A DNA stretch of 64,000 nucleotides from Gigaspora rosea (GCA_003550325.1 QKWP01000677.1:9007-73006); one strand, 5' to 3'; shown: positions 1 through 11,190, counted from the stretch's first letter. Numbers and translations: made by a program. Notes: a model not told the origin generated them from the letters alone.

Positions 1-444
1 GAACGGTCCAATTTTGATGCTCAAGTGCCCAATTATATCTTTTTTCCATGTTATCCGCAGTGATAAGCGGCTTTGAAGTGGCGACACACGAATTCAAGTT
101 TAAATCGTGCAATGCACGACGTATGGTACTTTCCGAAATTGTTATTCCGTTTTGGAAGTTGTAGTAGTTGGTGATTTGCGTGAGACTGAGACGGCGGTTG
201 CCGTTGGTGATGAAGCTTTTTAGGTTTTCCTGGTCAGAATGGGAGAGAATTTTTGACTTACCGGCCTTTTTTTTTTCTTTTTTTGCGCCTCCGCGCCCAA
301 CCTTTTGTACTCTTCTATGACGTTTTCAACAGAACTTTTGCAGCAACCAACTGCTGCCGCAATAGTACGAAATGAATCTCCACGGTTGTAGCCATAAATT
401 ATTGCTCCACGTTGACTTTCTGTTAAATCTTTCAAACTGCCCAT
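1..444 (-). pseudogene. Tc1-like transposase, N-terminal DNA-binding part, frameshifted
   Basis: Reading from an ATG at 444 the protein begins MGSLKDLTESQRGAIIYGY and continues GDSFRTIAAAVGCCKSSVEN, a helix-turn-helix of the type that binds Tc1 TIRs. A lysine run encoded by the A/T homopolymers around 270-290 follows. After it the reading frame must change: the adjacent frame carries SKILSHSDQENLKSF, ITNGNRRLSLTQITNYY and SESTIRRALHDLNLNS, the second HTH of Tc3/Tc1 transposases, and then runs off the window edge before the DDE domain. The break lies in a homopolymer, so it could be a real frameshift or a base-calling error. It belongs to the element ending at 805. Confidence 0.8.
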
Positions 445-805
445 AATTGTGGGAAAAAAAGTTTTTTTTTATTAGTTTACACCTGATTCGTCATACAAAC
501 ATGCCCCTTTTTATATCGCGTCACGTTACCTTGATGTCGCACAACATTTGTACGAAATTTTAATTTTTTGTGAATTTTTTTTTAAAAAAAAAATCCAAAA
601 AATTGATCTTTGTACCGATTTAAAAACTCTACTTTCGCCTATTTTTTGCTTAACTTCCGCGTGATCTAACGAAATTGCACGAAATTTTAGTATGTTATAC
701 CGTGTGATCTACTGAACATGTGACATTAATTTCGTGCTGCGGTTACTTACCCGATTTTGTGTAATTCAATCCAAAAAGTGTCCACAATGCAATGGTAGCC
801 CCCTG
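1..805 (-). mobile_element. Tc1/mariner element, right end with TIR; rest lies outside the window
   Basis: The element end is seen as CAGGGGGCTACCATTGC read on the minus strand from position 805, followed outward by TA at 806-807, the target duplicated by Tc1/mariner elements. Between the TIR and the transposase start lies about 360 bp of AT-rich leader with poly-A/T runs. The opposite end is beyond position 1, so the full length and the second TIR cannot be checked. Confidence 0.75.
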
Positions 806-811
806 TAAAAT

Positions 812-1190
812 AGTGGGTTTCTTTATTGTATTTCTTCATATATAATAATATATAATAGTGGTTTTTTTGATATAAAATGATAGATTTTTGAAAACTAAAA
901 GTGAGATTTTGACAATTAATAGTAGGATTCTTCGATAGCTAGTGGTGTGCTTCTTTAATAGCTAATAGTAGGCTTTTTTAATAGTTTCTTTGATGGCTAA
1001 GGGTGTGCTTTTTTAACAAATAATAGTGGTTTCTATCTAAACGTAAAATTGTAGTTTTTCGAAGAATAACTTCAAAAATTAGCAGAAGTTATACAACAAC
1101 ATTTTGAAGATTTTTATTATGCAATAATATTTCGAAAACATTTATTATGCAGTGATGATTTGAAAATATTTGTTACACAATGATATTCCA
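812..1190. repeat. Degenerate short tandem repeats
   Basis: From 812 to about 1035 a unit of about 23 bp (approximately TAATAGTGGGCTTTTTTAAT) recurs imperfectly six or seven times. From about 1103 to 1187 a second unit of about 28 bp (TTTGAAAATATTTATTATGC-like) recurs three times. Both abut the Tc1 element. No coding potential is seen. Confidence 0.5.
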
Positions 1191-2036
1191 TTGTACAAAA
1201 ATGGTTTGATATATAATAAAATCATAATATTGTATTAAATTAAATATAACAAACTTATTTTATCACTACTGCACTATAAGAGAATAAACAGTAAATTTTT
1301 ATCACCTGGGGTTTTCAAACTTGAAGATTTATCTAAATAAATATTATTTGTCTAATAAAATTATACTTTAATACTTAAAAATTCAATTATTTTTAAAAAA
1401 GAAGTAATTAATTTTTGTGAACATGAAAACATGCCCAATTTTTATATAAACTTACTAGACAATATAAATAGAGTATGGTCTTAAATCAGTAACTAGTTTA
1501 TACTGCTGAAAGCTTATTGGTATGCAGTGTTAATATTTTTGTTATAATTTCGATAATTGTTATACAAAATAATACATGACATATTTATTGACTATGTACT
1601 ATAATAAGTTATCACCCATAATTTTACTAACCCCTAGCTACTACTTAACCTAAATTATAACTATAGCACATATTTAACAAATTAATTTTTAAATTAATAC
1701 ACAGGATAAAAATAAGAAAAATTAAAGTTAAATAGCTTTTAACTAATTATTTTGACATTTATAGTTACTGTAAATTTTTGTTAAGTTATTTAAGTTTGGA
1801 ATATCTCAATTATTTTATACAATAATATTCTTTTAAGTCATATAATGCAAAAGTGTGAATGTATCTTTTTATGCATATAAGTTAGATATACAAATATGAT
1901 TAACTCCTAAAAATAGTTAGCCAATTAAATTTTGTCTAACTCATATATATAAAAAAGGATAAAAATTGGTTTATATTGCAATATCCAATAAAAATTGTAA
2001 TTTATTGTTTTCAAATATTTTCAAAATTCTATAGGG
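1191..2036. other. AT-rich sequence, no gene seen
   Basis: About 850 bp of AT-rich sequence with stops in all frames and no recognisable repeat ends. It lies between the short tandem repeats and the first TCTAGA junction. Confidence 0.6.
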
Positions 2037-2509
2037 CCCTGGTCTAGACTAGAGCTATAAATCGATTCTATAAATAATTATTTTAATTATTAATCGAATT
2101 AGAATTGATTCACATTTTTGTATAATCATTTTAATCATTTTTGCAAATGATTAATTAGTAGTCCACAGTTAAAGGGGTAAAATTTTATAGTAAAGATCGA
2201 TGGGCATGTGACTAGTAACCTTATATAGTAATAGAATACCGTGTGCTTCAATTCTTAAAAAAAACTCTATAGTAAATGATTGAAAAATACTCATATATTA
2301 TAATCTATCAAACCGATTTTGATGATTTTACTACTATTAGAATCACAAGAATTAGCTCTACAAGCTTCAATTATGCAAAAAGGAAGTGTTTTAATAAAAA
2401 AACTTTTATATATAAGCATGCCCCATTTCTATACTATAGAAAAACATATGAATTTCCGTATTTGTTTATTATAAGGTTTATTATTTTTTCAAATTTTTGC
2501 AATTTTTTT

Positions 2510-3695
2510 ATTTTTAGGCAAGAAGGAAATTTTGAAGTATTAGTTCTTACTGTTCCGCAACCACCATACCCATTTTTCACATGTGACTAAATAAATTGAT
2601 ACTTGTAAAAAAATTGTCCATGTAAATATCAAACGCTATGTCCTTTGGAAGTTGAGATATCAAATGATAAACCTGCCACCCAATTATTAACATTTGGAAT
2701 TGGATCAATTTCCGAATTAGAATCAATAGTTTCAATACGAGAAGTAAAAACAAAACAACAGGACATAGTGAAGTATTTTGTACCCTTTTTGTGTGGGATT
2801 ATTTTTAATCCGCACTGTATGACTGCTTCTTCCTCGAAATCTGGCAACTATTTATCGATTGAAACTTGCGATTTTGGCACATATATCGATTTTGAAATTT
2901 TTTGAATGTGTGTAGCCAAAGGTTCAATTTTTGAATATCATGGTAATTCATATGATTTTTTTTAATATTTGCAACATGAAGATATTGTTTTATCTTTATT
3001 TTTTAAAAAAAAAACTTAAATAAAATAACAATAAATTCGAATAAAATAAAAAATAACTAAAAATAAGTGTAATCTGTTCAAAACGAACTAAAGTCATATA
3101 TTTGGTAACTCTATGTTATGGATATTTCCAATCTGTTTTTCAATAATCTTCCATACTTGGTAATTTAAAACACCATATAAATTATTAGAGCAAACCAAAT
3201 TAATAATTCTTCAATCATTAAAGAAATCCATTCGCGCCCTTTACTAGCCGATTTTGCAATAGCATAATGATTTGTATTTTTAACAATAATATTTAATTGT
3301 AAATTAGAAAAAAATAGACGAAAAATTGAATATGGAATAATTTCACCAACAGCTAATTTGTTAGCTACTTTTACTTGAGAAGTATGATATAGTTTAGCAT
3401 ATTAAAATTTTTGAAATAATAGTGGTAATGGTAAATTAAACAAATTTGATTGAGATTCTTTTTTTTTCTTTTGTATGACTATATTTATTAATTTTTTTTT
3501 ATTTTTAATGTTCACAGTCTCTTCTTCAGTTCCATCATCAGTTCTATTATCAGTATTTTCTTCAGTTTCATCAACAATTTTATCTTTATCACTATCGTTA
3601 TCGGTAAGATCTCTAGCTTCATTTTTGATTTCTTTCTCAATATTTCGCACAAGCTCAAAAGTATATGCATCATTATCTTCAGTATCATCGTCCAT
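2510..3695 (-). pseudogene. PiggyBac-like transposase relic (DDE_Tnp_1_7 type)
   Basis: Read on the minus strand from an ATG at 3695, the remnant starts with an acidic region (MDDDTEDNDAYTFELVRNIE, then many D/E/N/T) and a lysine-rich stretch. After a stop it continues with NLQLNIIVKNTNHYAIAKSA and SKGREWISLMIEELLIWFAL, then IYMVF, the conserved start of PiggyBac catalytic domains. Further on come YVPKSQVSID, KIIPHKKGTKYFTMSCCF, FVFTSRIE, then IYMDNFFTSINLF and GGCGTVRTNTSKFP, matching the region around the second catalytic aspartate (YMDN) and the following CGT motif. Frameshifts and stops separate these blocks, and the usual SIDE motif reads SIDK. The C-terminal third is missing. The identification rests on remembered family motifs; a profile search would settle it. 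Confidence 0.72.
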
Positions 3696-4003
3696 ATTGT
3701 ATATTTTGATATCTAAAAAAATAGTATTGAAGTGGTAAGAAAAATAAGTAATAAAAAATAAAAAAAATTATGATGATCATGATCGACAAAGCTAATCTGT
3801 AATAAAATGAGGTAAAAAAAAGAACAATACTTTTATGTAAACAATAAAAATAAATGAATTTCCAAATAAGTAAAGGCTAGGATTTTCTGGTTAGAATGGT
3901 AAAACTTTAATTTTTAATATAGTACAAGTGCTACATGAGTTAATGAATCAAATTTCAAAATTTCAGGGCAAATTTGCAGGAGAAACGGTTTAAGGGATAG
4001 CAG

Positions 4004-4378
4004 AAATGCCATGATCACCCAAGGACAAATATTTTTTTTACTAAGTTAATGAAACATGACGATTAATTGAAAGTTGTAGAGCTCATTATGACAAATCTAA
4101 AGGTGGTAATATCATCAAAATTGGCCTAGTAGATGCTGAGTTATCTTCAAAAAACGATTGGGCGACTATGTAAAATTTTATGTAAACAAATGTTTGTTTA
4201 TATAGAATTTTATATAGTTGCCCAATCGTATTTTGACGATTTCTCCGCATCTACTGGGCCGATTTTGATGATCTAACCACCGTTAGATGCGTCTCGATGA
4301 GCTCTACAAGTTTCAATTAGTCAACATGATTCATTAACTTAATAAAAAAATATTTTTACTTGGGTGATCGTGGCATTT
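4004..4378. repeat. 375-bp palindrome (foldback repeat)
   Basis: AAATGCCATGATCACCCAAG at 4004-4023 is repeated in inverse at 4359-4378, and the arms pair almost throughout, meeting near 4190. Each arm contains a block (GATTTTGATGATCTAACCAC, GAGCTCTACAAGTTTCAATT and nearby bases) that reappears in the other palindromes of this window. Transcripts across it could form a long hairpin. Confidence 0.8.
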
Positions 4379-5270
4379 CGTCTATAAGTGATTTATATAG
4401 TAATTTGTGCACGTTACTATGATCATGCATCAGTTGACTGGTGGATCATCAATTAAATTTTCAATAAAATTTCTCTTGTTTTTAGATACATACGCAAACA
4501 AAAATAAAAAGCTGTGTTTATTATTAACTTAAGGTTTAAAAAACATAATGCACTTTATAATTTTTAATAAGTTACAATGATATGACTTCAGATTGCTATA
4601 GAGGCTTCAAAAAATAACAAGTTAAAAATATATAAACCATGTAGCAATAAATTAATAGAAGAAAGCTAAATAATAACAAATACAACTATTTATATTTTTT
4701 ATACACTTGTCTGTAAACAAAGAGAATATTAAAATGTAGCAACAGTATTAAATTTAAAATTTTTAATAAATTTTACTTTTAAGATTGGAAATAATTTGAT
4801 TTTAGAGTGAGATTTTTTTGGCATTTGTTGTTTTCTCTACAATTTTTATTTTATATATTTTTTAATTTATATATTATTGCTTATATTTATTACTGTACTT
4901 TTTATACATTAAATAAAAAAATTAAATTATTTATAAATATATATAATCAAATAACCTACAGTATTTAACAATACAAAACAGATTAAACTTAGTTTAGCAA
5001 AAAAGAACAAAAAATAACAAGATATTTAAGATCCAATCATTGATTCTAAAATGATTTTGGGAATTCAATTATTGATTCTAATTTTGGAATTGATTTATAG
5101 GCCTAGTCTAGACTAGAGTATCCAGGATTATAATATGAAGTTAGCCAAATTATTCATATTATGAATTATAAATTATGTGAATTATGTGAATTTTGAATTA
5201 TTGGCAAATAAAAATTCAAAAAGCATAACAAGTTAGATGAGTACAGTTACATGAACAAACTGGTTTATTC

Positions 5271-6575
5271 TCAACTGAAGAATAGATGGAATGTGGCATG
5301 CTTTTATCTAAATTTTTTTTATACTAAGTTAACAATATATATCTACTAATTAAATTTGTAGAGCTTGTCGAGATGCATCTAATAGTGGTTAGATTATCCA
5401 AATTGGCTTAGTGGATGGTGAGATATCATCAAAAAACAATGGCTGACTATATAAAATCTTGTGACACAGATTACATATTGAAATCACTATAGGCAAAATG
5501 TGGTATGCTTCTATCCAAAACTTTTTTCTTACTAAGTTAACAATACATGCCCACTAATTAAAAGTTGTAGAGCTCACCAAAACACATCCAACAGTAGTTA
5601 TATCATCCAAATTGGCCAAGTGAATGGCATATCAGCGGATTGGCATAGTTGGGTAAATCGACCAATCATGATCGAGGATTATCAAAAAAATTTTGCTCGA
5701 AAATTTATTATAGAGCGAATTTTCACAAAAACGGCCTTTTTAACCAGCTTTGCATTTATAATTAAGTACATAGAACATTATGAAATTCATGTATTTAATT
5801 ATAAGCCAAAAGTAGATTAAAAAGGCCATTTTTTTGAAAAGTAGCATCCGAATTTACCCTTGATAGTTACCAACCCATCTTACAATGCCCAACCTATCCT
5901 AAAACACCTGAGTATTTCAACAAACAGTAAAAGTACTTCTTTCTATAGCTTAGCATAGCTCTTTTATTGGATTTTTTGGTTTTTTAACTTGTCTAGACGT
6001 CGAAGAAGCCCTTTTGTTAGTTGTAACAAGTGCTTTATTTGTTAGTTTTTTAACGTCACTTAGGAGCAAATTTTCATGTAACAGTTTATTGAAAAAAGGC
6101 CCAATTATGCCGATCCGCTGATATGGTGAGATATCATCAAAAAATGATTAGCTAACTATATAAAATCTTTATATAAACAATGTTTGTTTATATAGAGATT
6201 TTATATAGTCAGCTAATTGTTTTCAACCATTTTCTATGCTGATTTGGATAATCTAACTACTGTTAGATGCGTGTTGATGAGCTCTACAACTTTCAATTAG
6301 TGAGCATGTATTATTAACTTAGTAAGAAAAAAAGTTTTAGATAAAAGCGTGCCATATTTTACCTATAGTAATTTTATATGTGATTGAGATTTTGTATAGT
6401 CAGCCAATAATTTTTGATGACATCTTAATATTCACTGGGCCAATTTAGATAATATAACCACCATTAGATGCGTTTCGAAAAGCTCTACACTTTCAATTAA
6501 TGGACATGTATTATTTTCTTAGTAAGAAAAAATTTTAGATAGAAGCACACCACATTTCACCTATTCTTCAGTTGA
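5271..6575. repeat. Large palindrome, arms about 400 bp, broken by an insertion
   Basis: TCAACTGAAGAATAGATGG at about 5271 pairs with its inverse ending at 6575. Each arm holds two successive copies of the block seen in the 4004-4378 palindrome (start ...AAATGTGGTATGCTTCTATC, then GAGCTCACC/GAGCTCTACAAC, then the ATTGGC/GATATC part), so the whole is two units forward then two reversed. The second left unit is interrupted by the 496-bp insertion at 5629-6124. Confidence 0.75.
5629..6124. mobile_element. MITE-like insertion, 496 bp, TIR ATATCAGCGGATYGGCATAR
   Basis: The left end ATATCAGCGGATTGGCATAG and the right end, read in reverse as ATATCAGCGGATCGGCATAA, are inverted with one or two differences in the first 20 bp and carry on into TTGGG. 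The insertion interrupts the palindrome between GAATGG and GGTGAGATATC, sequences contiguous in the other copies. A 66-codon open frame at its left end shows no family resemblance. The superfamily is not assigned. Confidence 0.75.
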
Positions 6576-7408
6576 TAGTTAGATTATCAATTAAACAATC
6601 AAATTTTTGTTTGTATGCTACATGAAAGTGAGTGGATTATGTGATCAAGGCCATGCAAAGTTAATTTTTTGTTTTGCATAACCTGGGGTTTCAAAATTCT
6701 GGTTGGCTCGTCAGATTTTTTTTTTTAAAAAAATTAACTTTGCGAGCCTAAATTCATTTATTTTCACATCTAAGGTCACATAAAGTTAATTTTTCAGTTT
6801 GCATAATATGAAATCAGAAAATCTTGTTTTTTTTTGATTGGACCTATCGGGTAATTCCAAAAAAATAAGGTCATCATCAGGTGACACCAGAGTAAAAAAT
6901 TAAATGGAAAAAATGGAATAATTGGTACAATAAGGATTTAAAAAAAAATTTTGTTTGGAAAAATTGGGTCAGTGGGTTATGCAAAACAAAAAATTTATAT
7001 TATGCCACATTATAATCCTGGCACTCTAGTCTAGACCAAGGATGCTAATTTTTTTTGGACTAAAAACATATATATTTTTATATAAAAGCATATATATAAA
7101 GCTTATATATAAAGCTTAGTTATACTTTTTTAAATTTCAATATAAATCGGTTCTTTCTTATTATGTCTATAAAGTTATAGAATCTTTTTTTTTAAGTACT
7201 TACAGAAGGTTTTTTTCTCAAAATGATTTTAATTGTATATTTTACTTGGTTTGCTGAGCAAATTTTTAAATGAATTGTAACTTTTATTTTATTAAAATGA
7301 AATTTCATTCTATAGTTTAGTTCTTTGAAACTTCCTATTAACCTTCTCAAAATTTTACTTTGGAATTATGTGCCATTAATGCTGTGCATCTAATTAAATC
7401 CAAGAAAC

Positions 7409-7720
7409 ATGGGTATATATAAGTCAAGTAAACAGCGATTTCATTTAAAAAACACACATCTTAAAAAACATCAAAAATGGCTCGAAAAAAGGCAATTGAA
7501 AGGAAACTTGCATCAATTGAAGGGGTATTGGAATAAATTGAAGGGGTATTGGCATCAATCGAAGAGACATCTGTATCAATTGAAGAAGCATTGGTATCGA
7601 TTAAAGAGTCATCTAAGGCCCACTTTAACTAAATTTGCAGCAAATTGAGGCTGATATTGCTTCAAAATTTATTAAATTAAATGTTATACCAATACGATCA
7701 CATGAAATGTGGAGGGATGG
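7409..7720 (+). pseudogene. Remnant of a repetitive coiled-coil-like ORF
   Basis: A 21-24 bp unit (approximately CATCAATTGAAGGGGTATTG) recurs about seven times between 7475 and 7615. In one frame it reads SIEGVLE/IEGVLASIEETSVSIEEA, heptad-like and possibly coiled-coil, starting MARKKAIERK but broken by a stop after the first repeats. In the next frame it is open from 7409 to 7648 as a lysine/histidine-rich LKGYWHQ-type repeat, and a third frame continues LNLQQIEADIASKFIKLN. The acidic, amphipathic frame is the more protein-like one. I do not recognise the protein; it may simply be a minisatellite. Confidence 0.35.
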
Positions 7721-7783
7721 TTCCGTTCAACTTTTTGGTGTGCTATATATTTTCATGTTTTAGAAGGTATTATGGTCATTTTA

Positions 7784-8106
7784 CTTATTTGCGCGGGTAA
7801 CACAACCCAAAAAAGAAAATCCGATTTTGTAAATAAACTAAGTGCGTGAAATAAAAATTTAGGGTTAGGGTCTTAACGTTAGAGGCTATAAGGTTAGAGT
7901 GATGTTTAACATAAGTAAAATTTCATTCCCGTCATTTTTAATTAGTGCACCAAGATCGATTTAAACATTAGTTTTTGCTTATTTTCGCTTTTTTCTTCTT
8001 TTACGCGTGTTCGAATTCTTCGTCGGGCTGATCCGGAATAGTCAAAATTTGCACTCTCCGATTGGCTATTTCCTCTCCAGGAGCTTGTATTACCCGCGCA
8101 AATAAG
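7784..8106. mobile_element. MITE, 323 bp, TA target duplication
   Basis: CTTATTTGCGCGGGTAACAC at the left is matched inversely by CTTATTTGCGCGGGTAATAC from 8106. TA flanks both ends (7782-7783, 8107-8108), as in Tc1/mariner-type MITEs. The interior has a telomere-like TTAGGGTTAGGG tract at about 7861. Confidence 0.82.
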
Positions 8107-9221
8107 TAGATGCTATTATGGTTATCTCTTTTTTTCCTTTTATGGTATAATTCAATTTGTTCTGTGTTACGATGTCAAATTGACCTACGTAAGTCATTCT
8201 TAAATTTTGAAACAACGTACGTGCATCAGTGAAACATTAAAAAGATAAAATTAAATGACCAAAGAGATAAAAAATTATACAACCATTAATCGCATTACTT
8301 ATATCGTAAATGTTCATTAGCATAAATAAAAAGTGATAAAAATTTACATATCAGATATATAAATTTGCGTAAATTGCGGTTAAATTGAATTAAGAATTGA
8401 CCTGAGATATTCTTAAATCAGTGAAAATATAAGCAGAACGAAATTGCGAAATAACGCTAAATAATGCATGCTACTGTGTAAATTTATTTTTGATTACTAC
8501 TTTTTTTGATGTTGTTTATGCTGATTTTTTTTTAAAAAAAATCCTATATTTAATAGGAGTAATCGTTTGTCCATATTGTGATTTTCAATTTCTAATACGA
8601 TGATTTCATTGTCACATGTCATTTATTAATAAGCAAGGACGTTTTCAAATGTTGATCGTTATGCACTCCTGTTACTATTACGCCATTTTCGAGGATTCAT
8701 AAGATTGTTAAATTTGACTAATGTCGTAACGCGACATTAATTTTTTACATGTGATACGTGATCGTAATGTCGAGCAGCTATCCTTATTTATATCAATATT
8801 TAATTATTTTTACTGTATTAGTGTTAGTTGATTTTATGCAATAAATTAATCGGTGATCATCTTAGTTACACAAAAACTTTAAAAATCTTCGATAATAGAT
8901 TTTTATGATATCATACATAGTTTTGATTTACAAGTCGCCGCACACCCCAACGTCATGTGATTCATATAACTTTGAAATATTGCCCCAATCCAAAACTCTC
9001 GAACTTTTGAATCATATGAACACAACCAATCAGATTAATAAAAATTAATAGACAACGTGATTTGTGACAAATCAAACCGCTAAAATCATGCATAAAATTT
9101 TCTAAAATTTGTTTTTTTATGGAAATCCCTAAAATTATGGAAAATTATGGATCAATAATTTTCAGCGTCCCTGGTCTAGACTCTTGGCGGGGCCGTTGAA
9201 TTAAGGCGTTAAATAAGGGCG

Positions 9222-9548
9222 TTAAACAAATATAGAAACAACAATATCATACTCATCGTTGCACACTGTTCCCGATATAGGCAGAAAGCTTATAAAGTCA
9301 TGAGGACAATTAGATGCAAAAGCGCTACACCACTTGCCTGTAAACCATAGATTACTCCGTTTCTGGTAAAAAATAAATGCAACTTTCAAAAAATAATTGC
9401 CCAATTTTTGAATTTGACAAATTTGGCATGGTAAAAAGTTTAAATTTAAATGTTCTATCGGACATACAATACATTCTGGATCGATCACATTTATTTTCAA
9501 CGGAAAAAGATTTCCTAAAGTAAATGGATCAAGAGGCCTATCCTTCAT
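9222..9548 (-). CDS. Hypothetical 108-aa protein with two CxxC motifs
   Basis: An ATG at 9548 opens a 108-codon frame ending at TAA, 9222-9224. It starts just beyond the right TCTAGA junction of segment C. Cysteine pairs CIVC (residues 26-29) and CQIC (41-44) could bind zinc, and further Cys/His residues follow (KWC, NCPHD). There is no clear signal peptide or transmembrane segment, and no family is recognised. GC content is somewhat higher than in the flanks. It may be a small gene, one exon of a larger gene, or chance. Confidence 0.3.
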   Translation of the reverse strand: MKDRPLDPFTLGNLFPLKINVIDPECIVCPIEHLNLNFLPCQICQIQKLGNYFLKVAFIFYQKRSNLWFTGKWCSAFASNCPHDFISFLPISGTVCNDEYDIVVSIFV

Positions 9549-10147
9549 TCATGGTTACACACTTTGTTCCACAAAAACAATTACCGTAAAGTTTGGTTAT
9601 TAAAAGGAAAAAAGGAATTCACTTGATTTCTTTATTTAATTACGTACTAGCATCACCCGGTGTAAAACTTATCTACATCATAAATTTAATGTATTTTAAA
9701 TAAGAACATGATTTTAATATTTGCTTGTTTATTATATTTATTTAATAGGTCGATATAAATCAATTACATTTGTCACGGGCAAAAAGTAATGTCGATAATA
9801 AATTTATACTGCGCCGCATTTCATGTGACATCCGATCATGCAAGAAGCTTAGCTGTGATTTAGTTATATCATGCCATACATCGCCTGATACACCGTATGA
9901 TTTTAGCTTCGCAATTTCTATAATATTCAGAAAGTAAAAAAAAAAAAAAAAAGTTGTTTTGCTCTTCTTAAAGACAATAAAAGCTATTTTATTACTAAAT
10001 CGGGTTAAATCACCAAGTCACACCTCTGGCGAACTGCCTTCTTATCATCATTTGCAACGTATTAATAAAATATTGTCTATTTTTCCCGTAACATATTTTA
10101 AACTTAACTGGCTTTCAGTTTTTTGTAAGTATATAATAAGAATTGTT
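9549..10147. other. AT-rich spacer, no gene seen
   Basis: It holds an A17 tract near 9938 and scattered short ORFs without family resemblance. A 70-codon frame at 9959-10171 runs into the adjacent MITE and is not credited. Confidence 0.5.
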
Positions 10148-10350
10148 GCAGCTGATGCTGAAAGCGGCTGATGCTGAAATTTCGACTTATTTTGATACAA
10201 ATTTTTTTAAAAATTTTTGGGGTAATTTTGTCCGCTTTTTTTTTAGGGTTGGGTTAGGGTTTAGGGATAAAATTTATTATTAAAGAGTATGTGTGGATTT
10301 TAGCGGGCATATATTTTCAGATCGCGACCCCAAATTTCAGCATCAGCTGC
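10148..10350. mobile_element. MITE, about 200 bp, TIR GCAGCTGATGCTGAAATTT
   Basis: The left end has the terminal motif twice in tandem (GCAGCTGATGCTGAAA then GCGGCTGATGCTGAAATTTC). The right end at 10331-10350 is the inverse, and the inverted similarity continues inward (TTTCGAC.. / ..GGTCGCG). The interior contains TTAGGGTTGGGTTAGGG. The superfamily is unclear. Confidence 0.7.
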
Positions 10351-10708
10351 GACACTTATTAATAATTACATTTATATTTACAATGGTCTTTTCATTGATA
10401 TTTATAATGATAATTCTTTTATTGCTTCATCTTTTTTTTTTTATGCACTTTATTGAGCAAGGATATGACTTCGTGACTCGTGAAATTCGTTATAATGAAT
10501 GTCTAAATACTAAAAAATTTTGATCTTCAGTATAACCCGAAATTCAAGCTAAACGTTTAAGGTTCTTTATATTGGCGTAACAGAAGAACTGCTCATGCCT
10601 AAACAATTTGGGGGATGCAAGTTTGTTATGTCGACGAAATAATCTGTGCTACCACCAGGCTGAGCATGATGTCATGAAAAAACCTGGAAAAGATAAATTT
10701 GTTTTTTT

Positions 10709-11190
10709 TTTTAAAAAAAAAAATTTAGTAATTATCTTCATATTAGATTTGGGTTAGACAAGACACCAGACCAGATTCCTGCTATTGCCGAAAAACAAAT
10801 GCGGATGTGCTCTACGCGGGGAATGCAAAAATTATTATTACATTTATGAATATTCGAATGTATTCCTTTAATGCATGAAAAGTTAGCATTTAATATTTAG
10901 TGATTCATTTTTATTCGCGTTTATTTATTTATTTATTTATTTTTTTAATGNAAAAAAAAAAAAATTTAGTAATTATCTTCATATTAGATTCGGGTTAGAC
11001 AAGACACCAGACCAGATTCCTACTATTGCCGAAAAACAAATGCGGATGTGCTCTACGCGGGGAATGCAAAATTATTATTACATTTATGAATATTCGAATG
11101 TATTCCTTTAATGTATGAAAAGTTAGCATTTAATATTTAGTGATTCATTTTTATTCGCGTTTATTTATTTATTTATTTATTTTTTTAATT
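10709..11190. repeat. Tandem duplication, two 241-bp units, with an N at the junction
   Basis: The block from AAATTTAGTAATTATCTTCA (10721) to the TTTATTTATTTATTTTTTTAA run recurs at 10962 with offset 241. The copies differ at about four positions (GATTTGGG/GATTCGGG, CCTGCT/CCTACT, one A less, ATGCATG/ATGTATG). An N at 10951 lies exactly between them. It could be a true duplication or an assembly join of two allelic or paralogous reads. Confidence 0.9.

Larger units (their letters stand above)
2037..5118. mobile_element. TIR-bounded segment A, holds a PiggyBac-like relic
   Basis: The left end at 2037-2054 reads CCCTGGTCTAGACTAGAG and continues into CTATAAATCGATTC. The right end, read on the minus strand from 5118, has the same TCTAGACTAG core and continues into CCTATAAATCAATTCC. 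Related motifs around TTAGAATTGATTC and TTAGAATCAATAATTG follow inside both ends, so the ends are inverted copies over about 60 bp. TCTAGA at 2043-2048 and 5107-5112 lies at both boundaries. The segment carries a PiggyBac-like transposase remnant on the minus strand and a 375-bp palindrome. PiggyBac elements normally duplicate TTAA, which I do not see here, so whether this TIR belongs to the transposase is uncertain. Confidence 0.5.
5103..7036. mobile_element. TIR-bounded segment B, non-autonomous
   Basis: The left end CTAGTCTAGACTAGAG (5103-5118) continues TATCCAGGATTATAATATG. The right end, read on the minus strand from 7040, gives CTTGGTCTAGACTAGAG continuing TGCCAGGATTATAATGTG. The inverted copies match over about 35 bp, and TCTAGA sits at 5107-5112 and 7030-7035. 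The left junction, a perfect 14-bp palindrome CTAGTCTAGACTAG, is shared with segment A. No transposase remnant is seen inside. Confidence 0.55.
7030..9182. mobile_element. TIR-bounded segment C, non-autonomous
   Basis: The left end at 7030 reads TCTAGACCAAGGATGCTAAT. The right end, read on the minus strand from 9180, gives TCTAGACCAGGGACGCTGAA. The inverted similarity extends about 30 bp into T/A-rich sequence. TCTAGA is at 7030-7035 and 9175-9180; the left junction is shared with segment B. It contains a decayed repetitive ORF and a 323-bp MITE; otherwise 8110-9170 is AT-rich with no gene seen. Confidence 0.45.

Noticed and set aside
2276-2590. 104-codon forward frame and the neighbouring 86-codon frame at 2645-2905
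   Set aside because: The minus strand of the same region carries the PiggyBac-like motifs, and the first part is a palindrome-family block; these frames are antisense shadows.
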